Source: CBDFGS01 sp965247255 (GTDB lineage: Bacteria > Chloroflexota > Dehalococcoidia > Lucifugimonadales > CAUZJF01). Taken from it: a stretch of 64,000 bases of DNA. Of the stretch, positions 15,386-23,418 are shown one piece after another (the first letter of the stretch is position 1; every line of letters begins with the position of its first letter). The notes below the pieces were generated by a model. That model was not told the origin of the DNA, searched no databases, and was given only the letters and a program-made list of their open reading frames with translations. The position numbers and the translations under genes are program-made. The stretch lies in NCBI GenBank assembly GCA_965247255.1, contig CBDFGS010000010.1:1-64000 (forward strand), read 5' to 3'.

Positions 15386-15751
15386 CTTCGCTGGTTGCGT
15401 GATGCTTTGTTTCCCCGCCCGGAAGGGCCGGAATAGGGCCGTTCCTCAGCCGGGGAAGATCAGACTCCTCAGTCGAAAGTCACCACGTTTGCTGACTTGC
15501 CCCAAAGGTCCGGCCCCATCGAGCTAGTCAGCGCCGCATGCCCCTACTGTGGAGCAGTCCAAGACCCTCCTCCACAGCGTCGCAAGAAGTGCAGAGATTG
15601 CGGAGAGGTTATTCACACGCGCACCGACCGCATTGAGCGCAAACGGGTATCTGGCGACTGCCGCTCAGTACGCAGAATCGGAAAGGGCGCGCCGCGACCA
15701 GGAATGGAAAGACCTCAGCCAGACGATACAAAAAATAATTATCCCCTCACG
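15383..15751 (+). pseudogene. Broken zinc-ribbon protein gene
   Basis: From the ATG at 15383 the frame reads MLRWLRDALFPRPEGPE, meets an amber codon at 15434-15436, and continues in the same frame as KVTTFADLPQRSGPIELVSA, then CPYCG and KKCRDCG, a typical phage zinc-ribbon protein. Near 15645 the protein-like sequence moves to another frame (LATAAQYAESERARRDQEWK). One stop plus one frameshift indicate a decayed gene. Its end runs into the convergent PIN gene. Confidence 0.6.
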
Positions 15752-16291
15752 TCAAGGGTTCGGTTCAGGCCACATGCCTTCTTCGGTGACAAGCTCATCG
15801 AGCTTTTTACAGGGAATGCCCTTCTCTAGACATACGTCGGGGATGTGTGTCCCTTTCTTGTTGTTCTTGCTTCGTTCGTGTTTTGCCTTCTCGTTGGTGA
15901 CTACCACTACGCCTTGATTTAACTCGGCATAGGCGATGACATAAGGGTCGCCAGGCTCTTTCGTGTGCGTCCTCGCATCGAGGTCGTCAACAAGGTCCGG
16001 ATAGTCTTCAATGATTTGCCCTGCCAGTATTAGTCGGCTCGTCGTTCGGCGCGACACAAACTTCTTGTAGCCCTTCAGTCGCTCCCAAGCATCTGGAGCA
16101 TACCGTTTTACTTCTTTCATGACTTCGGACACTGTTACTAGGCGCCCAGCTTCTATCAGGATGATTACCTCGCCCCAAACGTACTCTCTTGTGGCGTCGT
16201 CTGTGGTCAAAGCGGTCGGCTGACCTAGCCCTCCGTCTAGGTCGATGATTGCGCAGGCGTCAATCACATATTTAGGGCCCGCAGGTAGCAT
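15752..16291 (-). CDS. DUF4411 PIN-like protein, toxin-type partner (179 aa)
   Basis: KYVIDACAIIDL at the start and GDPYVIAYAELNQGVVVVT near residue 130 carry the conserved Asp residues of the DUF4411/PIN fold; IPDVCLEKGIPC is the family's usual ending. PIN proteins are metal-dependent RNases. It is 11 bases downstream of the XRE-ImmA gene, the standard pairing of this family. Toxin activity is known for PIN toxins in general, inferred here. Confidence 0.8.
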   Translation of the reverse strand: MLPAGPKYVIDACAIIDLDGGLGQPTALTTDDATREYVWGEVIILIEAGRLVTVSEVMKEVKRYAPDAWERLKGYKKFVSRRTTSRLILAGQIIEDYPDLVDDLDARTHTKEPGDPYVIAYAELNQGVVVVTNEKAKHERSKNNKKGTHIPDVCLEKGIPCKKLDELVTEEGMWPEPNP

Positions 16292-16302
16292 GGGGCGCGC
16301 CC

Positions 16303-17472
16303 TTAGAGGTACTTTGCCATCGTGGCCTCAGTTCTCGTGGCCAAGCTAGTCAATTTATTTGCACGAATGTCCAGGTATCGGCACGCGGTGTAAGTGTCAA
16401 TTTCTCCTCTGTTCAAAGCCTCTAGAACGATCTTGGGGAACGAATACCCTAATTCCGCGCCACGACGTAGTTCCTGTGGAATCTTGGGCTCGTCGTCTGG
16501 GGAATATTCGGGTTTCCGCCAATCCCGCAGATTGTCTTGCGCTTTCAGGTGCGCATACAGCTCGTGGTCGCCCCTACCGATTCTCTCCAAACTGAGTGCT
16601 ACGACATGGCTACTCACCTTGAACCGCCTAGCTATCCGACGTACGTCGGCCAAAGTGATTTCTTCATCGGGTACCCCCTCACTCAGCAAATCAGCAGGAA
16701 CAAGGACCGATGCAGCGAACTCGTTGCACCACCGCTCAACGGCACCTTTGTCCACATTCTCAATCTCTAGGCAAAGTCCGTGCCTTCGCAGCATTAGGTG
16801 GGAGTATTCGTGAAGGAGAGTGAAGGACTTGGCAGAGTCACTCTCCTTAGAATTCACAACAATCGCAGGCATGAAGCCCTCTAGGTAGAAGGAGAACCCG
16901 CGACAGTCCTCAGACGGCATAGGCTTGGCGAGTGTGAGAATACCGAGAGATTGAATTCGCGCTCGCCATCCGTTATATGCTTCGTTGGGGGCCTTCCAAA
17001 GCATCTGGGTGTCGCCGTCAATATCAAGCCGATCTCGTTCTTCGGCAGCCACTTCTTCGGGGCTGTCCTCGGTCAAATCTGCCTTTGCCAACCAAAGGTC
17101 CGGTATAAGCGTCGGGGCAGCCTCGGCTAGGTGTTGTGCGATGCTCACGAGACGTTGGGTGTCTCGGATGGCCACCAGAGTATCTGTGCCAAGTCGGGGC
17201 TCCTGCCCGCCGACAGTTCGGAAGTCCTCGGGGCCAGACGGTAGTGTTGGTGTCGTGGTTCGTAACAGAGCGGCAACGGGGCGCTTGTAGACGTTCGCGA
17301 TCTTCTGTAACCGGGTTATCCCGAACTCGTGCAGCTCGTTCTCCCAACTTACGATTTCCTCAACAGACACTCCCAATTCCTGCGACGCGCTCTCTCTGGT
17401 CATTTGCGCCGACAGTCGTGCCCATGTAAGGACATCCGGCTTGATTGGGATTAATGTCTTAGCCTGAGCCAT
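16303..17472 (-). CDS. XRE-ImmA/IrrE metallopeptidase regulator (389 aa)
   Basis: An N-terminal XRE helix-turn-helix (MTRESASQELGVSVEEIVSW, about 25-45) is fused to an ImmA/IrrE-type zinc peptidase with the HEYSH motif (in FTLLHEYSHLMLRRHG) and downstream RWCNEFAASVLVP. This is the usual partner of DUF4411 PIN proteins and probably represses and controls the pair. Promoter expected in 17473-17539, shared with the divergent small gene. Confidence 0.85.
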   Translation of the reverse strand: MAQAKTLIPIKPDVLTWARLSAQMTRESASQELGVSVEEIVSWENELHEFGITRLQKIANVYKRPVAALLRTTTPTLPSGPEDFRTVGGQEPRLGTDTLVAIRDTQRLVSIAQHLAEAAPTLIPDLWLAKADLTEDSPEEVAAEERDRLDIDGDTQMLWKAPNEAYNGWRARIQSLGILTLAKPMPSEDCRGFSFYLEGFMPAIVVNSKESDSAKSFTLLHEYSHLMLRRHGLCLEIENVDKGAVERWCNEFAASVLVPADLLSEGVPDEEITLADVRRIARRFKVSSHVVALSLERIGRGDHELYAHLKAQDNLRDWRKPEYSPDDEPKIPQELRRGAELGYSFPKIVLEALNRGEIDTYTACRYLDIRANKLTSLATRTEATMAKYL

Positions 17473-17539
17473 CTTCTTCTCCCTGCTACCCGCTAGAGAG
17501 GTTGCAGAAACGCCTCTAGGGGTGCTACGCTAGACTTTG

Positions 17540-17683
17540 ATGGCGTCTAGCAAGACACCCCGAAAACAGAAGCCAAAGTCAGAGGTGTCGTCACCACCGC
17601 TGACTAAGGCTGAGTTTGAATCGTTCCTTCGTACCGTTACCCGTCCTGTCGCACCACCTGACCAAGGAAAGCCTCGAACATAG
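17540..17683 (+). CDS. Small basic protein overlapping IS1595 3' end (47 aa)
   Basis: The ATG at 17540 starts a short frame: KTPRKQKPKSEV, then PPLTKAEFESFLRTVTRPVA and a stop inside the last codons of the convergent transposase. The LTKxEFxxFLRTVTRPV stretch looks protein-like and resembles short accessory proteins I associate with transposase neighbourhoods, but I cannot confirm this. Modest support. Confidence 0.4.
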   Translation: MASSKTPRKQKPKSEVSSPPLTKAEFESFLRTVTRPVAPPDQGKPRT

Positions 17684-18527
17684 GCTGTTCTTGGGCGCGC
17701 CGATTGTACCTGAAAGCGTACTCGTTTAGATAGCTCTGAAGGTACTTCTTACTGACGGCGTGGTTTACCCCGCCTATCCCTCGCTTCACTAGGCTCCAGA
17801 ACCCCTCTATCGTGTTCGTGTGGGCATCGTCCTGAACGTACACTTTGGCCGCATGGTGAACCCGCCGATGCTGGTAGCCCATGCTGTTGAGAGGGTCGTA
17901 GGCAGAGTGTTCATCGGAGTAGATTAGACTGCTATCGAGAACCTTCTCCCTCACGTGGGGCAGTACCGCGCTACGGGATTCCTCTCCCACCACAGTGGTC
18001 ACAACGGACCCCTTGCGCTCGACCATTCCCAACACGGCGGTCTTGCCAGCGGTACCCCTACCCCTAATAGTGGCTTCCCTCTTGGCTTTGTGCATATTCT
18101 TGGCCTTGCCACCGACGAAGGTAGCGTCTACCTCTACTGATGAACCCTCCAAGGAGATATCTTCGGCCAGCATCGACCGGATTTGCTTGAAGATGCGCCA
18201 CGCCGTCTTGTACGTGACACCTAGCTCACGCTCTAGTTGCTTAGCCGAGATACCGCACCGCGTGGAAGCCATCAGGTACATCGCATAGAACCACGACCGG
18301 AGCGGCGTCGAGGACTTCGCCATTATGGTGCCAGCCATCGGAGAAACGTGATGTCCGCAACTGTCGCACGCGTAGACTGGCCTACCAGTAACCTTGTGGT
18401 GCTTCGTCACTCGCTCGCATGTGGGGCAAGTGATACCATCGGGCCAGCGGTTGCTCTTGAGCCATTCCAAGCAAGCATCGTCGTTCGGGAACTGAGCATC
18501 GAAGTGGCGAATGGTGTACTTCTTCAT
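17637..18527 (-). CDS. IS1595-family transposase (296 aa)
   Basis: An N-terminal four-Cys zinc ribbon (CPTC ... CDSCG, about 35-60), an HTH (GISAKQLERELGVTYKTAWR) and an ISXO2-like DDE domain: VEVDATFVGGK, IYSDEHSAY, and HTNTIEGFWSLVKRG give the catalytic Asp, Asp and Asn/Glu positions. Length is normal and the frame is open, so it may be functional. I could not find convincing terminal inverted repeats on either side, so the element's ends are not defined. Confidence 0.9.
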   Translation of the reverse strand: MKKYTIRHFDAQFPNDDACLEWLKSNRWPDGITCPTCERVTKHHKVTGRPVYACDSCGHHVSPMAGTIMAKSSTPLRSWFYAMYLMASTRCGISAKQLERELGVTYKTAWRIFKQIRSMLAEDISLEGSSVEVDATFVGGKAKNMHKAKREATIRGRGTAGKTAVLGMVERKGSVVTTVVGEESRSAVLPHVREKVLDSSLIYSDEHSAYDPLNSMGYQHRRVHHAAKVYVQDDAHTNTIEGFWSLVKRGIGGVNHAVSKKYLQSYLNEYAFRYNRRAQEQPMFEAFLGQVVRQDG

Positions 18528-18655
18528 GTTGGCAATCCCTAGCTAAGTTACATACAGTTTAGCACATCTGTATACTTGTTGTCAAGGGATAATGACCATA
18601 CGTTTACTCCGTGCTCCTATTGCAAGCGGGCTGTTGAGTGGACCTGGATTGCTCC

Positions 18656-19003
18656 TTAAGGCCGACCCGCGAACTCACGGGAGTCGTGCTCGGCTATGGC
18701 GCTGACGGAGTAGCCCAACAACAGTCCGATAATGCGGTGATGCTGCCGAAGAGGGACGTGGTCAGAGGACCACCTGAGAAGCTCAATCACCCATGGAGCA
18801 GCGGCGAATCCCGTCATCGCGCAGTTCATATCCCTGCGAGGCAGCACGAAGGGGATGGCAGGGTCCACTGCGACTTGGTTGAGGCGGACAAACGGGTTGA
18901 CCATCTCCGCAGGTTCAAGACTGACGGATTCCAGTAGAGCCAGCGGACGTACCCCGCGTGACACCAGATAGGCCTGTTCCTGGATGAGATCATCCGAGAG
19001 CAT
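18656..19003 (-). CDS. Hypothetical phage-type protein (115 aa)
   Basis: Protein-like throughout (AYLVSRGVRPLALLESVS; PFVLPRRDMNCAMTGFAAAP; HHRIIGLLLGYSVSAIAEHD). ATG at 19001-19003. No domain recognised. It lies between the IS1595 transposase and copy D of the repressor tail, so it is part of the same cargo stack. Intergenic 18528-18655 shows nothing clear. Confidence 0.5.
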   Translation of the reverse strand: MLSDDLIQEQAYLVSRGVRPLALLESVSLEPAEMVNPFVRLNQVAVDPAIPFVLPRRDMNCAMTGFAAAPWVIELLRWSSDHVPLRQHHRIIGLLLGYSVSAIAEHDSREFAGRP

Positions 19004-19108
19004 ATCGATAGTGTATCACTGAGAATGGGAGATCGGACCAGTTTGGGACACACGGTGCCGATGGCTGGTGGTCAGCGACAACCCTGACTGGCCGCCTGCA
19101 CCTATGCT

Positions 19109-19167
19109 GTATGGCACGGACATCATCGGCGAAGTGCGGTGGACAGCGAGGACGTTTTTGTGTGATG
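19109..19167 (+). repeat. Repressor 3'-end repeat, copy D (right edge)
   Basis: GGCACGGACATCATCGGCGA then AGTGCGGTGGACAGCGAGGA and CGTTTTTG encode TDIIGEVRWTARTFLCDG-stop, related to the repressor end but differing at several third positions. No phage-like gene follows it; the chromosomal sensor gene begins 120 bases later, so this probably marks the right boundary of the element. Confidence 0.7.
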
Positions 19168-19286
19168 GGTGAAATGTGGGGTATTAGAGTCACAGCTCCC
19201 CATATTCAGCTATAAATATAGCCTGGATTAGACTCCCGGGAAGTCTGCCGAAGCCAGCGCAGTGGCATTGCCAACGAGACGACGAG

Positions 19287-20453
19287 ATGAATTTCTTAAG
19301 AAGGAACCTGAAGGCCAGAATTGTCACGTATTTTCTCGTGCCTTCCGCTTTGGTCGTGACGGTCCTGTCACTACTTGCGTTTATCGTCGCCCGCGACATA
19401 CTTGAAGATCGTGCGGTCGAACGACTAGCCGTGATCAGCAACATAAAGGAGCTCGAACTCAACCTGTTCATTGGGGAAGTGCAGGACAATCTCATTCGAA
19501 TCGCCGACCTCCCCGCTATTCAGAGTGCGGCTGCGGCGCTTTTGGCCGGGGATGGCTCTTCTGGCAGCCAGGCCGCCTATGAAACTCTCGAGCGCCTGGT
19601 TGAGAGCGTCGCGGCCGCGGCGCCGGACCTGAGCGAAATATTCTTTCTCACCGATGTCGGCGGCCTGATCGTCTTCTCCACAGAGAAAGCCCATGAGGGA
19701 GAGTATCGTGTCACCGATACCTACTACCGCCGTGGGTTGGAAGGTCCTGCGGTCCAGAACGTGTATCCTTCGGCGCTAACTTCCGCGCCCACGCTTACAG
19801 TAGCCACGCCGTTGTCCAACGACGGCCAAATACGCATAGGCGTAATCGCTGCTCACGTCGGCCTGGAAAAGCTCGACAGGATCGTCAAGGACCGCACGGG
19901 ACTCGGCTCCAGCGGAGAGTCATATCTGGTCGACGCCTTCAACGTGTTCGTCTCGGCGGCTGGTTTCGGCACCGAGCAGTTCCCTCGCGGAGTTCACAGC
20001 TTCGGAATCGATGCTGCAGTCGAGGGCGAAAGGGGAGCTGGCACCTACGCAAACCATTACGACGTTCCGGTGATCGGGGTGTACCGGTGGATCCCCGAGC
20101 GCGAGCTAGCTTTGTTGACGGAGATACACCGATCAGAGGCCACCGCACCTGCCCGGCAACTCGGCGCAACGCTGATCATTATCGGCCTGGTGGGGGTTGG
20201 CTTGCTAGCAGCCGGCGCCTATCTCATCGCCCGGCGTATCGCGCAGCCGATTCTCGCGATCAACGAAACGGCTATGAAGATCGCGGCAGGTGACCTTGAC
20301 CAGTCGGCGCCGATCCAAACCCAGGACGAGATCGGGGTGTTGGCGGGGAACTTCAACCTCATGACCGACCGGCTTAAGCCCGAATCCACCGAAGGACGTC
20401 CTTGGGGACAGCCCTTGAAGAAGCCAGCGGGTGCTCCTCTGAATCTGGGATAA
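19287..20453 (+). pseudogene. Cache-HAMP sensor truncated by IS1380 copy 1
   Basis: An N-terminal membrane helix (IVTYFLVPSALVVTVLSLLA), an extracytoplasmic double-Cache-like domain (about 40-285, with ESYLVDAFNVFVSAAG), a second helix (about 295-315) and a HAMP domain (RRIAQPILAINETAMKIAAG). Genuine sequence stops at 20378, and the last codons (PESTEGRPWG...) are IS sequence. The output domain, expected to be a kinase or methyl-accepting domain, is missing. Without the IS and one TTAA the frame would stop after NSV. Confidence 0.8.
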
Positions 20454-22082
20454 TGGTTTTGGAACAGAAACCCGCCCGGAAACAAGGAGCACCCAATAGA
20501 TGCTGCCACAGAACAAACCCGACCGTATCCGCATCCTCTTTGACGACCATCGCCTGGTGGCCAATGCCGGCCTGCTCCTGCCGGCCACCCTAGCCCGGCA
20601 CCTGGGCCTGCGGGAACTCGTCGACCATCACCTTGACCTCGGCGGAGCGCCGGGACGGGCGAACACTGGGGACAAGATGCTGACGCTGGTCGCTTCCGCG
20701 CTGGCAGGCGGCGACTGCATCGACGACGCCGATGCGCTGCGCGCTGGTGGGACGGTTGGTGTTCTAGGCTGCGTGGTCAAGGCGCCATCCACCCTGGGGA
20801 CCTTCCTGCGCAGCTTCCGGTGGGGGCATGTCCGTCAACTCGACCGCGTGAGCCGCCAGTTGTTGGCCCGGGCCTGGGCCGCTGGGGCCGGACCCGGCGA
20901 CTCGCCCCTGACCATCGACCTGGACTCGACCATCTGCGAGACCTATGGACTGGCCAAGGAGGGAGCGCGCCACCACGGCTATACCGGCGCCCGCGGCTAT
21001 CACCCGCTGCTGGCCATTGCCGCCGGCACCGGCGAGGTGCTGATGTCCCGGCTGCGCGAGGGCCGGGCCAACACCGCCCGTGGCGCCGCCCACTTCCTGC
21101 GTGAGACGGTGGGGCGGGTGCGCTACGGCGGGGCCAGGGGACAACTCACGGTGCGGGCCGACAGCGGCTTCTACGCCCACACTGTCGTTGCCGCCTGCCG
21201 GGAAATGGATGTCCGCTTCTCTATCACCATCCGCCAGCGCGCCAGGCTGCGGGATCTGATCGAGGCGATACCAGAGGAGGACTGGACTCCCATTCCCTAC
21301 TGGATGGACGGCGCCGCCGATGTCGCCGAGACGACTTACACCCCGTTCCAGACCAAGCCGGACGCCGCGCCGGTGCGGCTCATTGTCCGGCGGGTGAAGC
21401 CGACGCCCGGTTCCCAGCTCGCCCTCTTCGCCAGATACAGCTATCACGCCTTCATCACCGACCGCGATGGGGAGACGCTGGAACTGGAGGCCGATCATCG
21501 CCGCCACGCCGAGGTCGAGAACGCCATACGCGACCTCAAGTACGGCGTCGGGCTGAACCACATGCCGTCGGCGCGCTTCGCCGCCAACGGCGCCTGGCTG
21601 GCGGTCCAGGTGATGGCGCATAACCTGGCCCGCTGGACGGCGCGGATTGGTCTGGGCGAGCGGACCGTGATCACCAAGACCCTCAGGCGGCGGGTCTTCG
21701 CTCTGGTGGGACGGATCACCCGCTCGGCGCGCCGCCTCACTTTGCATCTCCCCCGGCGCTGGCCTTGGGAAACCCAGTTCACTCGCGCCTTGGCCCGGCT
21801 GCAAGCCATTCCGTTCCCGGCCTGACGGCCAGCCTGCAACTGACCCAACGTCCCCGCAATCTCGCGCCACCCCGGTCGCGAGAGTCCCCTGCTGCGTATC
21901 CTCTCGCCTTCCCGCGCATCGCAACTCCCGCATAGGGCCTTAGGGGCCCTGTGCGGCCACTGAAGACCGCCCGCCGGCCTCCCATCTACCCCAAGACCCC
22001 AGGCCATCTCCCCTGTAGCTCCCTCACCCACCCCCTTCCGCTGCCCTCACGCCGTCCATCGGTGTCCTTCGGTGGATTCGGG
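20379..22082 (+). mobile_element. IS1380-family element, copy 1 (1704 bp)
   Basis: Terminal inverted repeats CCCGAATCCACCGAAGGAC at both ends, one transposase gene, and 257 non-coding bases on the right. Length equals copies 2 and 3. The flanks are CTTAAG on the left and GTTAAC on the right: TTAA is shared but an exact 5-bp duplication, as in the other copies, is not present. Confidence 0.92.
20500..21825 (+). CDS. IS1380-family DDE transposase (441 aa), copy 1
   Basis: DDE group 1 transposase: LTIDLDSTICETYG gives the first Asp, VRADSGFYAHTVV the second, and HAEVENAIRDLKYGVGLNHM the Glu/Asn region. Start ATG follows AAGGAG with a 10-base spacer. The protein is identical in all three copies, so the copies are recent. 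Long frames on the opposite strand of this element are shadows. Confidence 0.93.
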   Translation: MLPQNKPDRIRILFDDHRLVANAGLLLPATLARHLGLRELVDHHLDLGGAPGRANTGDKMLTLVASALAGGDCIDDADALRAGGTVGVLGCVVKAPSTLGTFLRSFRWGHVRQLDRVSRQLLARAWAAGAGPGDSPLTIDLDSTICETYGLAKEGARHHGYTGARGYHPLLAIAAGTGEVLMSRLREGRANTARGAAHFLRETVGRVRYGGARGQLTVRADSGFYAHTVVAACREMDVRFSITIRQRARLRDLIEAIPEEDWTPIPYWMDGAADVAETTYTPFQTKPDAAPVRLIVRRVKPTPGSQLALFARYSYHAFITDRDGETLELEADHRRHAEVENAIRDLKYGVGLNHMPSARFAANGAWLAVQVMAHNLARWTARIGLGERTVITKTLRRRVFALVGRITRSARRLTLHLPRRWPWETQFTRALARLQAIPFPA

Positions 22083-22103
22083 GTTAACAGTGTGTAGACG
22101 AGC

Positions 22104-23297
22104 ATGACCCCCGACCAGAACACCGAAGAATACGACGAGCGGACGACAACTCCGCCGCCCGCCCCAAGCCCCTTCTTTGCCCCAAGCCTTGCGCTGCCGA
22201 TACTGGCTGCCGGCATGATTGCAGGCTTCGCAGCAGGCTGGGTCTCATTTGCATCCCCCTGGAGTTCTTTGGCAAAGCCGAACCCACTGTATGACGAAGA
22301 CCTCGTAACCTCACTGTTCGAGACCGCCGGCAGAGCCGTTGTGGAGATCCACGTCGCAACTCAAGGCCGCGGCGGTCGCCCATCACAAGAGTCCGGGTCG
22401 GGATTCCTTGTGGACGAAGCGGGCCACATCGCCACCAACCACCACGTCCTCGCCGGCGGGGATGATGTGATCATCGAGATGTTCGATGGTCGACGCCTCC
22501 CGGCGCGGAAGCTGGGCAGCAGCCCGGCGGACGACCTAGCTCTTCTCAAGGTCGATCCCGAGGCGTTCGACGGCATCGAGCCGCTGGCGTTGGCCGACTC
22601 GGACAAGGTGACTCCGGGGGAGCTGGCCATCGCCATCGGAAGTCCCTTCAGGCAACGCAACTCGATGACGGTGGGAATAGTGAGCGGTGTCGGGCGGAGC
22701 CGTAGAAGCCTCGTCTCGCGCCCCATACCGGACCTGATCCAGACCGACGCCGCGCTCAATCCAGGGAACTCAGGAGGGCCCCTCCTCAACGCGAAGGGCG
22801 AGGTGATCGGCATAAACACGTCGGTGGAGGTTTTCAACCTGGTGCAGACCGGTGTTGGATTCGCCGTGTCCAGCAACACGCTGCGCGGGATCCTTCGAGA
22901 GCTGCAGAGTCCCGGGTTAGTCAGGCGCCCCTGGATCGGCATCACCAGCATTCCGAGAGAGAGCGCGGTTGCGCTCGGACTTTCCGCGGATGGAGTCCAC
23001 ATACTTCGCGTCTGCCCGAACAGCCCAGCAGACATAGCCGGGCTGCGCGGCGAATCGCCTCAAACTGGCAGCGGTGATGCGATTCTGGCGGTGGACGGCG
23101 TGCGGGTCGATTCGGTTGCCGACATGGTCGACTACTTCAACGGGCGACGCCCTCTGGAGACCGTCGAGATCTCGATAGTCCGCGACCGCACGAGACAGAA
23201 TGTGAAGGTGACGTTAGCCGAGTGGCCTTACGGTCTGACGCCTGGTACGCTGTGGAGCCCGAGGCCGGGAGGAAGCTCTTGCCCGCCGGCGAGATGA
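22104..23297 (+). CDS. HtrA/DegP-like serine protease with PDZ (397 aa)
   Basis: A membrane anchor at about 28-50 (LALPILAAGMIAGFAAGWVS) holds the enzyme outside the cell. The trypsin-like domain has the triad His in TNHHVLA, Asp in ADDLALLKV and Ser in NPGNSGGPLL. A PDZ domain follows (about 285-375, GDAILAVDGVRVDSVADMVD). It degrades or refolds damaged envelope proteins. The 5' region directly abuts IS1380 copy 1, which may have replaced its native promoter. Confidence 0.88.
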   Translation: MTPDQNTEEYDERTTTPPPAPSPFFAPSLALPILAAGMIAGFAAGWVSFASPWSSLAKPNPLYDEDLVTSLFETAGRAVVEIHVATQGRGGRPSQESGSGFLVDEAGHIATNHHVLAGGDDVIIEMFDGRRLPARKLGSSPADDLALLKVDPEAFDGIEPLALADSDKVTPGELAIAIGSPFRQRNSMTVGIVSGVGRSRRSLVSRPIPDLIQTDAALNPGNSGGPLLNAKGEVIGINTSVEVFNLVQTGVGFAVSSNTLRGILRELQSPGLVRRPWIGITSIPRESAVALGLSADGVHILRVCPNSPADIAGLRGESPQTGSGDAILAVDGVRVDSVADMVDYFNGRRPLETVEISIVRDRTRQNVKVTLAEWPYGLTPGTLWSPRPGGSSCPPAR

Positions 23298-23418
23298 CCT
23301 TGCTCAATGCCGAAAGACACGAGTCCGTTGCCTTGGCTTTCCGCTACCATTTGAAGTAGTACCTGCTCCTGGCTGTCCCTGTCGACGGGAGCGGACTAAG
23401 ACTCTGAAGGCTGGAGCG

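Noticed and set aside
17473..18650. Defined inverted-repeat ends of the IS1595 element
   Set aside because: I compared both flanks by eye and found no convincing matching termini, so no element boundaries are given.
20764..21933. 389-aa frame on the strand opposite the IS1380 transposase (also in copies 2 and 3)
   Set aside because: It is a GC-rich shadow of the transposase, with Pro/Gly/His-rich composition and no ribosome-binding site.
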